Of a stretch of DNA of 17,383 bases, positions 1-7,497 are shown piece by piece. The notes under the pieces were generated by a model. The model saw nothing but the letters and a program-made list of their open reading frames with translations, ran no database searches and was not told the origin of the DNA. The number at the start of each line of letters is the position of its first letter. Positions within the stretch are counted from its first letter, which is position 1. Location of the stretch: positions 1-17,383 of the forward strand of contig WJKQ01000044.1 in assembly GCA_014728975.1 (NCBI GenBank), given 5' to 3'. A program made the translations under genes and the position numbers. This DNA is from Candidatus Peregrinibacteria bacterium. Lineage in GTDB: Bacteria > Patescibacteriota > Gracilibacteria > UBA1369 > LOWO2-01-FULL-3.

Positions 1-1971
1 ATATTGATATAGTTCTTTTTTTAATTTTTTAACGTCGTCTCCTTCTGCTTTGGCAAACTTTTCAATGGATTTTGCAATCATTTGGTCTTTGCCTCCTCTG
101 CTTTTCATTTCCCTAAGGATGCTTTTACCATTCGATGTTTCCATAAATTTATTAACCTCTTCCTGCAGACGTTCCGGTTTTGCCTTTTCATGTTCCTTAA
201 AAACGCTGTAAAGATTTGAAGGTGTTTGTACTTTATCTGTATCCGTAAATCTTGTTATTCCCCCAAGTTTTAGTGCATCCACAAGTTTATCAGCTTTTTG
301 TGAAGGAGCTGTTCGTAAATTTGTCCACACCTGACCCAACTGTTCCAATGTATAGGTGTCTTCGTTTTCTCCAACCTTGATGGGAACAAGAGGTACGTGT
401 TTAAGAGGAAGTGTTCCAATAAATTTACCGGCATCTTTGATATAACCACGTAGTGCATCCGTTATAGGAGCGGCAACAGTTTTGCTTGCCGCTCCAAAAA
501 CTCCCAGCCAGACAACTGCAATCGTACCAAGAGAAACAATCAAATCCTGTAGGGTATTTAAACCCACTACCGGAATTCCATTTGAAATGTCAAAACTTAA
601 CGCACTTGTGTTGTCAAACTGATTGAGTCCACTAATAGCGTTTAGCATTATCCATCCGACACTCATAGCCAAAGCGATGGTTAATGGTGCTATGGCATTC
701 TGGACAAATTTACTTGTAAGGTCACCAAATCCACTAATTTTTTCCTTTACAACCGGTATGGCCATTCCCAAAACAAGTACCGGTGAAATCGCTATGGCAA
801 GCCATAATACAACCAGCCTTGCCAGTAAAACTATGAATAACGCAATAAAAGATACAAGATAGATCAAATAAAGTAACGTTGAAAGCACTGTGTTTGTGAA
901 AAGTTTTTCTATATTGTCCACGTTGATTTCTATATCGCTATATACAAGTATCTGGCTCATGTTTAAGGCCATAGCAAGTGCTGCGTTTTTGGAGTCGTAT
1001 CTATTTAAAAAGTTACTTCCGGTGCTTGTCAATTCGAGTCCGTTGCATATTCTGCCTCTTTTAGCGTTTTCAATATCCTGCCTGAACTGTTCTTTCTGGG
1101 ATTCCGATAAGGTACTGTCTTCTCCGGTTACTTTCCTTTCCACAACTTCTTTTGTGTCGCTTGCCTTTATTTTAAATCCGCCTCTCTCCGCGTATCTTTG
1201 TCCAATAATTCTATAAATTGCATTTTCCCCCTCTTCCTGTAATTCTTCATGGGTAATTTTTTCGCTTAGTTTTACACCCTGAATTAATTTACAAAATCTG
1301 GACACTTTATTTTTATCCTCAATATCGTCTTTACCAATAATTATTGCCATTTCTTCACTCACCTGTGAGGGAAGGGCAAATACCGATGTTGTTAAAATAT
1401 TAATAGCGTCGAGAAAAATTTTTATTCCAAAAAATGAAAAATTTACTGCGATTATTCCTATTATCAGCTTTGGGAGTATAGCTTTTAATGAATATGAACT
1501 GTTTTCGTCTCCGATTCCCAAAATATTATAAAGAGCAATACCCACAAGAGCTACTACAAAAAGGATGTTTACTATATTTCTTATGGGAATCCAAATATCA
1601 CGAAGATAAGCTTCCATTCCGCTTCCAAAAAGCAGATCATTTTGCATTAATCCTCCGATCATAACCAGAATCGGCCAGATAAGGCGGTTTAGAAATCTTT
1701 GGATTGCCACGAGAACATTAACAAATTGCAAAGTGCTTTCTTCTGCCGGAGTTGAAGTTTCCGGTATTTCGCCTTCTGCGGGAGGTTGAGCCCCTGCGGG
1801 TCCTTCTTCAGTGTCTGCGTTATTTCCATCGACATCCTGCGCAAAAGCCGTAGGTGGTGTGCTTTCTATAAAATTATTGATTGCCGCAGGTACATTGCTG
1901 ATCACAAAAAGTGACAGAAGTACTGCCAGAATTATTTTTGTTGCTCTTTTTTTTGTTTTTGTATTTGTCAT
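1..1971 (-). CDS. VirB6/TrbL-like polytopic membrane protein (3' end outside window)
   Basis: The reading frame is open from the ATG at 1971 to the left edge, giving 657 residues with no stop, so the C-terminus is missing. Residues 1-30 form a basic N-terminus and hydrophobic segment like a signal peptide or anchor, with a possible cleavage site after FA at 42-43. A Pro/Glu-rich linker (about 50-80) follows. Hydrophobic segments lie at roughly 85-108, 130-152, 162-190, 360-403, 420-447 and 475-500, with a large hydrophilic loop at 205-350 and a charged cytosolic-looking tail after 505. The layout, including an LWLAIAISPV stretch inside the main membrane block, resembles VirB6/TrbL channel proteins of type IV secretion systems, which are common in Patescibacteria. 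It starts directly after the stop of the upstream 104-aa gene, so translation is probably coupled. Family assignment is by architecture only; another large membrane protein is possible. Confidence 0.6.
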   Translation of the reverse strand, partial: MTNTKTKKRATKIILAVLLSLFVISNVPAAINNFIESTPPTAFAQDVDGNNADTEEGPAGAQPPAEGEIPETSTPAEESTLQFVNVLVAIQRFLNRLIWPILVMIGGLMQNDLLFGSGMEAYLRDIWIPIRNIVNILFVVALVGIALYNILGIGDENSSYSLKAILPKLIIGIIAVNFSFFGIKIFLDAINILTTSVFALPSQVSEEMAIIIGKDDIEDKNKVSRFCKLIQGVKLSEKITHEELQEEGENAIYRIIGQRYAERGGFKIKASDTKEVVERKVTGEDSTLSESQKEQFRQDIENAKRGRICNGLELTSTGSNFLNRYDSKNAALAMALNMSQILVYSDIEINVDNIEKLFTNTVLSTLLYLIYLVSFIALFIVLLARLVVLWLAIAISPVLVLGMAIPVVKEKISGFGDLTSKFVQNAIAPLTIALAMSVGWIMLNAISGLNQFDNTSALSFDISNGIPVVGLNTLQDLIVSLGTIAVVWLGVFGAASKTVAAPITDALRGYIKDAGKFIGTLPLKHVPLVPIKVGENEDTYTLEQLGQVWTNLRTAPSQKADKLVDALKLGGITRFTDTDKVQTPSNLYSVFKEHEKAKPERLQEEVNKFMETSNGKSILREMKSRGGKDQMIAKSIEKFAKAEGDDVKKLKKELYQY

Positions 1972-2286
1972 TTATAAAAGGAATTTAATAATTCCCAAAA
2001 TATGTGCGGTTGCCGATTCTCCACCTACGGAGAAGATTAATCCTCCTCCGGCCACAGAACCGCCCGTAATTTTTAATGCACGTTTTGCTATTTTCCAACC
2101 GCGGCTTCCTTCCGGAGTTGGAGCGATAGCCGGGGAAGTTCCCATTGCAGGTAATCGTTTAGCCGCAGCTCTGCCTCTTAGGGGTCCTCCAAATGTAAGC
2201 CCGGTACTCTCTGCCGATCTTATATTTTTATCAGCGGTTTTTCTTTTTCTTTGTCCTGGTTTTGTTGGTGAAACCGTTTTTGGCAT
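1972..2286 (-). CDS. small basic protein with C-terminal hydrophobic segment, unknown function
   Basis: This 104-residue protein is not recognised. Residues 1-70 are rich in Lys, Arg, Pro, Gly and Ala and look disordered. The last 33 residues, rich in Gly and Ile/Leu, could form one weak transmembrane helix ending in IIKFLL. Its ATG shares one base with the TAA of the upstream 548-aa gene (TAATG at 2284-2288), and its own stop abuts the ATG of the VirB6-like gene, so it sits inside a translationally coupled chain. That placement is the main argument that it is real and works with its neighbours. A start further downstream is possible, but the TAATG junction supports this one. Confidence 0.6.
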   Translation of the reverse strand: MPKTVSPTKPGQRKRKTADKNIRSAESTGLTFGGPLRGRAAAKRLPAMGTSPAIAPTPEGSRGWKIAKRALKITGGSVAGGGLIFSVGGESATAHILGIIKFLL

Positions 2287-3932
2287 TAAGTCTTTTTAGG
2301 TTTGGTCGGTGGGATTTGTCCCCTTGCCCGTTCAACAGTATTATTGTAATTTTGAATGACCTGAGTCCCCCCGATTCCCAAAGTCATGAAAGCTTTCGCA
2401 AACTCTTTAAAATTTCTGTCTTTGGTAGGAAATCCAGAAACCTCGTAGCCTTTTTCGGTTTTTTGAAAATTTTCCAATAATTCTTTATATCCGCTTTTTT
2501 CAGGTTTTTTTGCTTCTTTCTTTAGCCATTTAACAAATTCTGATATTTTTAATTTTTCAGGTCTGATTTTTTCATCTTCTATCATACTTTTTCGTCCAAT
2601 ATAGTCGGCAAGCGCTTTCGCTCCCTTAAAATTGTTTCCTTCAAAAAATTCTTTCCAACCGGGGTTTATGCTGATTCCCTCGTAGAGTTCTTTTTGTGCT
2701 TTTGCCTTTTTTTCCATGTCTCTTTCAGATTTTCCTTTTACAAAATCCTCCCATCTCAGTTTTCCCTCCGCGGATTTTGCCAATCCGTAAACCGCACCTG
2801 CTCCCCATATATTGTGGTTTGTTGCTATGTTTTCAAGGGCTTTCCCGGGTTTTTTCCATGCTCCTCCAACAAATAAGCCCGAAATTACGTTTCCAGCCAC
2901 CGTTAAACCCGCGGCAAGCTTCGCGATGAAAATTAAGATATTTTTATAAGTAAGCATTTCGCCCGCTTTATTTTTTGCTCCGTAGGTTGGCTTTAGCTTC
3001 ATTGCCTGTTTGGTGAAATCATGTTGGGCTTTATATTTAACCGCATATTCTTTAATTTTATCCGGACTAAATCCTTTAAATTTCTTTTTAAATTCCGTTC
3101 TGACAATTTCTTCCATTTCTATAGGGCTGAAGACGCCCATTTTATTTCCTTCTTCAAGAAACTTTATTGTTTTTTCCAAACTTAATGCGTTTTTTGAAAT
3201 ATGGGTCTTTGCCAGTTCAACTCTGTCCACTGATTTCATGAATGTCATTATCATCCATGTAAAAGGCATTAATTCATGTTCATAGTTTTCCATGTCCTTT
3301 GATAATTGGTTTCTGACAGCATCAAAAGCCGGTCCTTTTCCGGTTGATACCGCCCTTTCGCCTCCCTTTTCAGTCTTTTTGGACATTCCCAGCACCCATC
3401 TTAACGCGTTTTTCAGTCCTTCATTTTCTTTTTTGAATAGTAATTTAGAAACCAGGCTTGCGTTTATCATGCTGTCCCGCATTTTAATTACGACTTCTTT
3501 CGTAAGTTTTCCTCTTTCTGTTCCCTGGCTGATTTTTCTAAGATATGCTTCTGCAAATTCCGCGGTCTGTTTCATTTTGTCTTCGTAAGGCATTGTTCTT
3601 TTGTTAAGCTCCTCGTTAAATTCTCTTAAACTTACAGTTATCGGTTTTTCTCTCATTTCAAATATAGTATTTTCCCATGCTCTTTCAGCTTCATTGATAT
3701 GCCTTGCGAAAGACTCCATCATTGCAGATCTTATAAAATCTTCTCTTTCGGATGTCTGTGAGGGTGTTATTTCTTTAACTGCTTCTATTAATTTTCTTTT
3801 TGCCTCTTTTGCCTGTTGTTTTTGTCTTTTTTTACTGGCTCTTAAAATATCCCATTTTGTTTCAGCATATTTTTCTTTTTCTACTGGTTTTTCTAATTTT
3901 TCCGTTTTTAATGGTTTTCTGTTTTTGTGCAT
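2286..3932 (-). CDS. 548-aa charged protein with one central membrane segment, unknown function
   Basis: The family is not recognised. The N-terminal half (1-330) is Lys/Glu-rich and strongly helical, with probable coiled coils near 30-60 and 205-300. A single clear hydrophobic segment covers about 331-357 (NILIFIAKLAAGLTVAGNVI), followed by a second charged region and a basic, Pro-containing C-terminus. This suggests a membrane-anchored protein with two soluble domains. It starts 6 bases after the stop of the 176-aa gene and overlaps the next gene by one base, so it belongs to the same operon as the VirB6-like gene. It may be an accessory or assembly factor of that apparatus; this rests on context only. 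No Shine-Dalgarno sequence precedes the ATG. Confidence 0.75.
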   Translation of the reverse strand: MHKNRKPLKTEKLEKPVEKEKYAETKWDILRASKKRQKQQAKEAKRKLIEAVKEITPSQTSEREDFIRSAMMESFARHINEAERAWENTIFEMREKPITVSLREFNEELNKRTMPYEDKMKQTAEFAEAYLRKISQGTERGKLTKEVVIKMRDSMINASLVSKLLFKKENEGLKNALRWVLGMSKKTEKGGERAVSTGKGPAFDAVRNQLSKDMENYEHELMPFTWMIMTFMKSVDRVELAKTHISKNALSLEKTIKFLEEGNKMGVFSPIEMEEIVRTEFKKKFKGFSPDKIKEYAVKYKAQHDFTKQAMKLKPTYGAKNKAGEMLTYKNILIFIAKLAAGLTVAGNVISGLFVGGAWKKPGKALENIATNHNIWGAGAVYGLAKSAEGKLRWEDFVKGKSERDMEKKAKAQKELYEGISINPGWKEFFEGNNFKGAKALADYIGRKSMIEDEKIRPEKLKISEFVKWLKKEAKKPEKSGYKELLENFQKTEKGYEVSGFPTKDRNFKEFAKAFMTLGIGGTQVIQNYNNTVERARGQIPPTKPKKT

Positions 3933-3938
3933 ATATTA

Positions 3939-4469
3939 TTAAATTTTAAATAGTCTTGAAAAAACATCGCTTAATGATTCTGCCTGACCTTCCAATTCAG
4001 GAATTTTTTCCAGCAAAAATTCACGAACTTCACCAGGATTTTGGTTATAGAGTTCGATAGGAATATCCATAAGTAAATCCCCTTTTACACGAATATTTAG
4101 AGTTCTTATAATCGGAGGATCATAAACGATCCAGAAAGCTGTTATCCGATTATACGGATATTTTCTTTCCCCGACTTTTATTCCAATGTCTGAAACCGCC
4201 ACTTCAACAACTTTTGGGTTTTCCCGATTTATAATGTAATAAGTGGCTGCGAATACAATAATAGCAAGAGAAAATGTCCATGCGTTGTATAAAATGCCGA
4301 TTATTACAGCCGCGATCAAGGATGAAAATGTAAATATTTTCCAGATTTTTCCTTTTTGATATCTGATTATTTCTGGCGCAATCCAGGAAATTACCGCTTT
4401 ATCAAATGCGGAAAGTGATTTTCTCACTTCTTTTATTTTTTTATTTTTATTTTTTATTTTTTTTAACAT
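3939..4469 (-). CDS. two-TM membrane protein with C-terminal PH-like soluble domain
   Basis: This 176-residue protein has a very basic N-terminus (about 1-15), an amphipathic stretch, then two hydrophobic helices at about 47-62 and 65-81 joined by a short turn. A soluble domain of about 90 residues (86-176) with alternating beta-type hydrophobics follows, including KYPYNRITAFWIVYDPP. The plan of two helices followed by a small beta-rich domain is that of bacterial PH-like (YdbT/YcxB-type) membrane proteins, but the exact family cannot be fixed by eye. It is the first gene of the four-gene minus-strand operon, with an extended -10 promoter just upstream at 4490-4498. Its place beside a VirB6/TrbL-like gene suggests an inner-membrane subunit of the same machine. 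Confidence 0.7.
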   Translation of the reverse strand: MLKKIKNKNKKIKEVRKSLSAFDKAVISWIAPEIIRYQKGKIWKIFTFSSLIAAVIIGILYNAWTFSLAIIVFAATYYIINRENPKVVEVAVSDIGIKVGERKYPYNRITAFWIVYDPPIIRTLNIRVKGDLLMDIPIELYNQNPGEVREFLLEKIPELEGQAESLSDVFSRLFKI

Positions 4470-4489
4470 AGCTTTTCTTTAATCTAAAT

Positions 4490-4498
4490 ATTTTAGCA
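4490..4498 (-). promoter_or_regulatory. extended -10 promoter for the 4469-1 operon
   Basis: Read on the minus strand this is TGCTAAAAT, an extended -10 element (TGn followed by TAAAAT). The predicted start near 4483 leaves a 5' leader of about 14 bases. No good -35 hexamer lies 17 bases upstream, which is usual for extended -10 promoters. Confidence 0.4.
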
Positions 4499-4533
4499 CA
4501 AAAATGCCTTTTTTTAAAGTGCAAATAAGGTAA

Positions 4534-4558
4534 TTTCAGCTTTAACCGAAAGCAGAAA
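4534..4558 (-). terminator. hairpin directly after rpsR, probable terminator
   Basis: TTTC-A-GCTTT at 4534-4543 pairs with AAAGC-A-GAAA at 4549-4558, leaving one A-A mismatch and a 5-base loop. It begins two bases beyond the rpsR stop codon. On the minus strand it is followed by ATTACCTTATTT rather than a clean T tract, so termination may be incomplete, allowing some read-through into the operon below. Confidence 0.45.
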
Positions 4559-4560
4559 TG

Positions 4561-4776
4561 TTATTTTGGAGTGTATGGGATCAGTCCCATAAATCTTGCG
4601 TTTTTTATGGCTTTGGCAAGCTTTTTTTGGTGCTTAAGGCAGGTACCGCTATAATATTTTGGAACTATTTTAGTATAGCGTGTTAAAAAATTTTCCAAAA
4701 GTTTTGTGTTTTTATAGTCAATATATCTAATATTGCTTTTACAAAAGTGACATTGGCGATTGCTGTATGTTGGCAT
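4561..4776 (-). CDS. rpsR: 30S ribosomal protein S18 (bS18)
   Basis: The 71 residues match bS18 throughout: the basic YSNRQCHFCKSN N-terminus, IDYKNTKLLENFLTRYTKIVP (about 19-39), and the TCLKHQKKLAKAIKNARFMGLIPY C-terminus. S18 binds as a heterodimer with S6 to the 16S rRNA platform. Four potential metal ligands are present, CxxC at residues 9 and 12 plus TC and KH near 45-48, as in the zinc-binding form of S18. Length is normal. It is the last gene of rpsF-ssb-rpsR; rplI, often the next gene in bacteria, is not present. The ATG has no Shine-Dalgarno sequence and lies 25 bases after ssb. Confidence 0.97.
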   Translation of the reverse strand: MPTYSNRQCHFCKSNIRYIDYKNTKLLENFLTRYTKIVPKYYSGTCLKHQKKLAKAIKNARFMGLIPYTPK

Positions 4777-4801
4777 TTTTCAAAAAGTTATTAGTATTTA
4801 A

Positions 4802-5221
4802 TTAAAAAATATTTTCTCCTTCATTTTCTGAGCTTTCCTCTTTTTCAGGATTGGCTGATAACATCTCTGCTGTTTCCTCTTCAGATTGTTTTCGTTTTTC
4901 AAGCATAATCATGTCGTGGAGAACAACTTCAGTTCTAAAACGTTTTTCACCATTTTCATTCTCCCAACTTCTTGTTTTTAGATATCCCTCAAGATAAACC
5001 AGTTTTCCTTTTTTTAAGTATTTTTGGCATATTTCCGCCAGCTTTGCCCAGGCCACAATTTCATGAAATTCTGTGGATTTTTTATTTTCGCCCTCGCTGG
5101 TCATCCATTCTCTGTTTGTAGCTATTCCAAATGTTGTTATTGATTGTCCGCTTTGAGTTTCTTTTGTTTCAGGATCTCTAGTAAGATTTCCTATCAAAAT
5201 TACTTTATTTACTGATCTCAT
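4802..5221 (-). CDS. ssb: single-stranded DNA-binding protein
   Basis: This 139-residue protein has the bacterial SSB OB-fold at about 1-108. It opens with RSVNKVILIGNLTRDPE, continues with ITTFGIATNREW, EFHEIVAWAKLAEICQKYLKKG and VYLEGYLKTRSW, and ends the fold near VLHDMIMLEKR. A short acidic tail ends in ENIF, a version of the usual acidic tip (DDIPF) that recruits replication and repair partners; here Glu and Asn replace most of the Asp residues. SSB coats single-stranded DNA as a tetramer. It lies 13 bases after rpsF and 25 before rpsR in the classical ribosomal operon. The linker is shorter than in E. coli SSB. Confidence 0.97.
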   Translation of the reverse strand: MRSVNKVILIGNLTRDPETKETQSGQSITTFGIATNREWMTSEGENKKSTEFHEIVAWAKLAEICQKYLKKGKLVYLEGYLKTRSWENENGEKRFRTEVVLHDMIMLEKRKQSEEETAEMLSANPEKEESSENEGENIF

Positions 5222-5234
5222 ATTTATTTGTTAA

Positions 5235-5858
5235 TTATAAAGAGATATCAGGGTCATTAATAATACTTTTTAACTTCTCATCAACTTCGCTTAATTTTGA
5301 TTTTGACAGTTCTTCTTTTTTGGATTTTTCTTCTTCTGTTTCTTCCTTCTTTTCAGGTTTTTCTTCCGCTGGTTTTTCTTCCGCTGATTTCTCTTTTTCG
5401 GGTTTCTCTTTTGGTTCTTTCTGTATTTCAGTTTTTTCTTTTTTGATAATTTTCTTTTTTTGCGGCTTTTTGAAAACTGTCGGCGCTTTTTCTTTTTTTC
5501 TTTTCTCCTCTTTTTCGGCTTCTTCTTCATATTCTTCCAATGATTTTATTTCATAATTTGGCGGCGTTTTAATAATTAAATACCGAAGTACTTGAGGATT
5601 GATATTTAGTGATTTTTCCAATTTTTCCAATTTTTTCGGTTCCATTGAAAAATTTAATACAACGTAGAATCCCTGTTCTTCTTTTCTTATTCTATACGCG
5701 AGGTCTTTTATACCCCACGCATCTTCGTGAATAATTTCCCCGTTATTGGAAGTAATAATATTTTTTATCTCATCAATTTCTTTATTCGTTAATTCTTCTC
5801 CGAGGTCAGCCCTTAGAAGAATCATTATTTCGTAATTGAAATTATTTTCATTTTCCAT
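5235..5858 (-). CDS. rpsF: 30S ribosomal protein S6 (bS6) with long charged C-terminal extension
   Basis: Residues 7-100 are a normal bS6 domain: NYEIMILLRADL, then EDAWGIKDLAYRIRKEEQGFYVVLNF and LNINPQVLRYLIIK. S6 pairs with S18 on the 30S platform. Bacterial S6 is usually about 95-135 residues; this one is 207. The extra 100 residues are almost entirely Lys and Glu with some Pro, including AEEKP repeats that correspond to a 15-base tandem repeat at 5356-5385. The protein closes with a distinct short segment (EVDEKLKSIINDPDISL) that looks more like a real helix than the low-complexity part. First gene of rpsF-ssb-rpsR. The leader has a hairpin immediately before the start codon. Confidence 0.95.
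   Translation of the reverse strand: MENENNFNYEIMILLRADLGEELTNKEIDEIKNIITSNNGEIIHEDAWGIKDLAYRIRKEEQGFYVVLNFSMEPKKLEKLEKSLNINPQVLRYLIIKTPPNYEIKSLEEYEEEAEKEEKRKKEKAPTVFKKPQKKKIIKKEKTEIQKEPKEKPEKEKSAEEKPAEEKPEKKEETEEEKSKKEELSKSKLSEVDEKLKSIINDPDISL
5356..5385. repeat. two 15-base tandem repeats inside rpsF
   Basis: GGTTTTTCTTCCGCT occurs twice in a row (5356-5370 and 5371-5385). On the coding strand it encodes the AEEKP repeats of the S6 extension. Perfect identity suggests recent slippage. Confidence 0.85.
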
Positions 5859-5870
5859 ATTTCTTTGGAT

Positions 5871-5895
5871 TAGGACCTGACGGTCTTTAGCCCTA
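5871..5895 (-). promoter_or_regulatory. hairpin in the rpsF leader, candidate S6:S18 autoregulatory site
   Basis: On the minus strand UAGGGC (5895-5890) can pair with GUCCUA (5876-5871), a 6-bp stem around a 13-base loop that contains ACCG. An alternative GACC/GGUC pairing exists inside it. The hairpin ends about 12 bases before the rpsF ATG. Many bacterial rpsF leaders fold into a CCG-containing hairpin bound by the S6:S18 complex to repress the operon. Position and loop content fit, but the fold is only an eye-made model. Confidence 0.3.
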
Positions 5896-6187
5896 TATTT
5901 AAAGAATACAGAGCAGAAATTAATATTAGGCAGAGGGACTTTAACAAAATGCCAAAATTATTGCAATGGCAAAACACAATTTTTTCATTCTTCTGTCAAC
6001 TTTTTTATTTTATATCATTTTTTATTCTTAAAAGAACAAATTTGACAATTATGCCTTTTTTATGCTGTCATCTGAGGTTTCTAAATAAATTTTTTATTCT
6101 TAGGACTATATTTTCGTACCTTTGTCAACTTTTGCCTCTTGCACGACTTTCATCAATTAATTCATACTATATAAAGGTGTTATTTTA

Positions 6188-6216
6188 TTGATTTTAAAAT
6201 AATCATCTGATAGATT
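6188..6216 (+). promoter_or_regulatory. possible promoter for the LysM/M23 gene
   Basis: TTGATT at 6188-6193 and TAGATT at 6211-6216 are separated by 17 bases, each hexamer matching consensus at four of six positions. The predicted transcript would start near 6223, about 40 bases before the ATG. Confidence 0.4.
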
Positions 6217-6262
6217 TCTGAAAAATAAAGATAAGTTAAGAGAAATTTGTTAATTTCCTTTA

Positions 6263-7489
6263 ATGGAAGTGACCGAAAACATATTACAGGTAAATAAATT
6301 CGCGAGAAGAAACCGTCATCTTCGTATCTTCTCACGACGAAATCTTTTTAAGATTCATGCTCTGGATTTTCTGAAATTTTTTATTAAGCCCATAAAACTG
6401 CTTGGAAGAGTTCCTCTTTTTGAAAAAATCTGGAGTTTTCTGGTTTCCACCAAATTGTCCATATTGGAACTTGTTCCTGCCGCTCCGCAGAAAAGACTTG
6501 TTTTCCAGGGAGTTTTAATAGCAGGGACAACTTTATTTGTTACTTCGATTACTCCGGGTGGTACTTTGACGGCGGCTTCGATGAATTATTCTCATGAATA
6601 TATAAGTTCATATTCTTTACCAGGAGATATTCTGGTTTCAGATGAAGAAGGTTATCTAATCAAGATCAATCCGCAAACAGATGACTCAAGCAGAGTCGGC
6701 TTAACAGACTACGCCGTACATACAATTGAATCAGGAGAATCTCTTTCTCTTATTGCTTCAAGGTACAGTGTTAGCGTTGAAACGATTATGTGGGAAAATA
6801 ATTTACGGAACGCAAATTCTATAAGGACAGGCCAAAAACTTCTTATACCGCCTGTAGATGGTATAAGCTACAAAGTTGTCAGTGGAGATTCTTTAGGAAA
6901 AATAGCAAAGAAGTATGATGTTTCTGCGGATGCGATCATTGCACAAAATGGCCTTGAGAACGAAGAACTTTACAAAGGGCAAACTTTATTTTTACCCGGA
7001 ACAAAGCCTATTACTCCTGTAAATGTTGCTTCCGCTGATGCAAGAGCTTCTTCAACAACACGATCAAGATCTGTCAGTTATACAAGTGCTCCGGCCGCTA
7101 CGACTTCACCCTCTTTCGGTAAAATATTTATATATCCTACCAGAGGTAAAATTACTCAGGGATACCATGCGGGGCACTATGCGATAGATATTGCTGACAA
7201 CAGCAGGCCTCCTGTTTGGGCCTCAGGTGCGGGTACTGTAACAAAAGCTTCGAGCGGGACATGGGGTGGTGGATATGGTAATCATGTGATAATTGACCAC
7301 GGAGGCGGACTTCAATCACTTTATGCTCATCTGGACACTGTAAATGTTTATGAAGGCCAGTGGGTAAGCCAGGGAGATGTACTTGGTATTATGGGTAATA
7401 CAGGACGTGTTTACGGTGTGACCGGTATTCACCTACACTGGGAAGTTATTCAGGATGGTGTAAAACAATATCCTGGAAATTACTATTAA
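6263..7489 (+). CDS. membrane-anchored LysM/M23 peptidoglycan endopeptidase
   Basis: The 408-residue protein starts with a basic region (1-76), then one hydrophobic segment (about 77-98) that anchors it or acts as a signal. Two LysM peptidoglycan-binding domains follow at about 151-197 and 201-246, each with the SGxSL and GQxLxxP landmarks. A Ser/Thr/Ala linker leads to an M23 domain (about 287-400). All metal and catalytic residues expected of lysostaphin-type zinc peptidases are visible: His305 and Asp309 (HxxxD), His356, and His390-x-His392 (HLHWEV). It should cleave peptide cross-links in the wall outside the membrane. YidD follows 8 bases later. The 76 basic residues before the membrane segment are longer than a normal signal peptide and could be cytosolic. 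Confidence 0.93.
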   Translation: MEVTENILQVNKFARRNRHLRIFSRRNLFKIHALDFLKFFIKPIKLLGRVPLFEKIWSFLVSTKLSILELVPAAPQKRLVFQGVLIAGTTLFVTSITPGGTLTAASMNYSHEYISSYSLPGDILVSDEEGYLIKINPQTDDSSRVGLTDYAVHTIESGESLSLIASRYSVSVETIMWENNLRNANSIRTGQKLLIPPVDGISYKVVSGDSLGKIAKKYDVSADAIIAQNGLENEELYKGQTLFLPGTKPITPVNVASADARASSTTRSRSVSYTSAPAATTSPSFGKIFIYPTRGKITQGYHAGHYAIDIADNSRPPVWASGAGTVTKASSGTWGGGYGNHVIIDHGGGLQSLYAHLDTVNVYEGQWVSQGDVLGIMGNTGRVYGVTGIHLHWEVIQDGVKQYPGNYY

Positions 7490-7497
7490 TACAGAAT

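Larger units (their letters stand above)
5859..6262. other. 404-base intergenic region between rpsF and the M23 peptidase gene
   Basis: This is the longest gap in the window and separates divergent genes. It is very T-rich on the plus strand. It holds the rpsF leader hairpin (5871-5895), TTGACA-like hexamers reading toward rpsF at 5994-5999 and 6123-6128 and one reading right at 6042-6047, none with a good -10 at 16-18 bases, and a 13-base direct repeat (TTTTTTATTCTTA at 6018-6030 and 6090-6102). A possible promoter for the M23 gene is at 6188-6216. I see no tRNA or other RNA fold. Confidence 0.6.

Noticed and set aside
3010..3942. Several plus-strand open frames opposite the 548-aa gene
   Set aside because: They arise from Ser/Phe/Leu-rich complements of Lys/Glu codons and lack start signals or family features.
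5291..5530. A Lys-rich 79-codon frame overlapping rpsF
   Set aside because: It is the shifted-frame shadow of the Lys/Glu-rich S6 tail.
6042..6067. TTGACA at 6042 with TATGCT as a promoter toward the M23 gene
   Set aside because: The spacing is 14 bases, too short, and the site is 200 bases from the gene. The 6188-6216 pair has correct spacing.
5949..6191. An 80-codon plus-strand open frame between rpsF and the M23 gene
   Set aside because: Its Phe/Leu/Ile-rich translation is what T-rich DNA gives by chance; no recognisable family, no ribosome site, and it fills the intergenic space that must hold two promoters.
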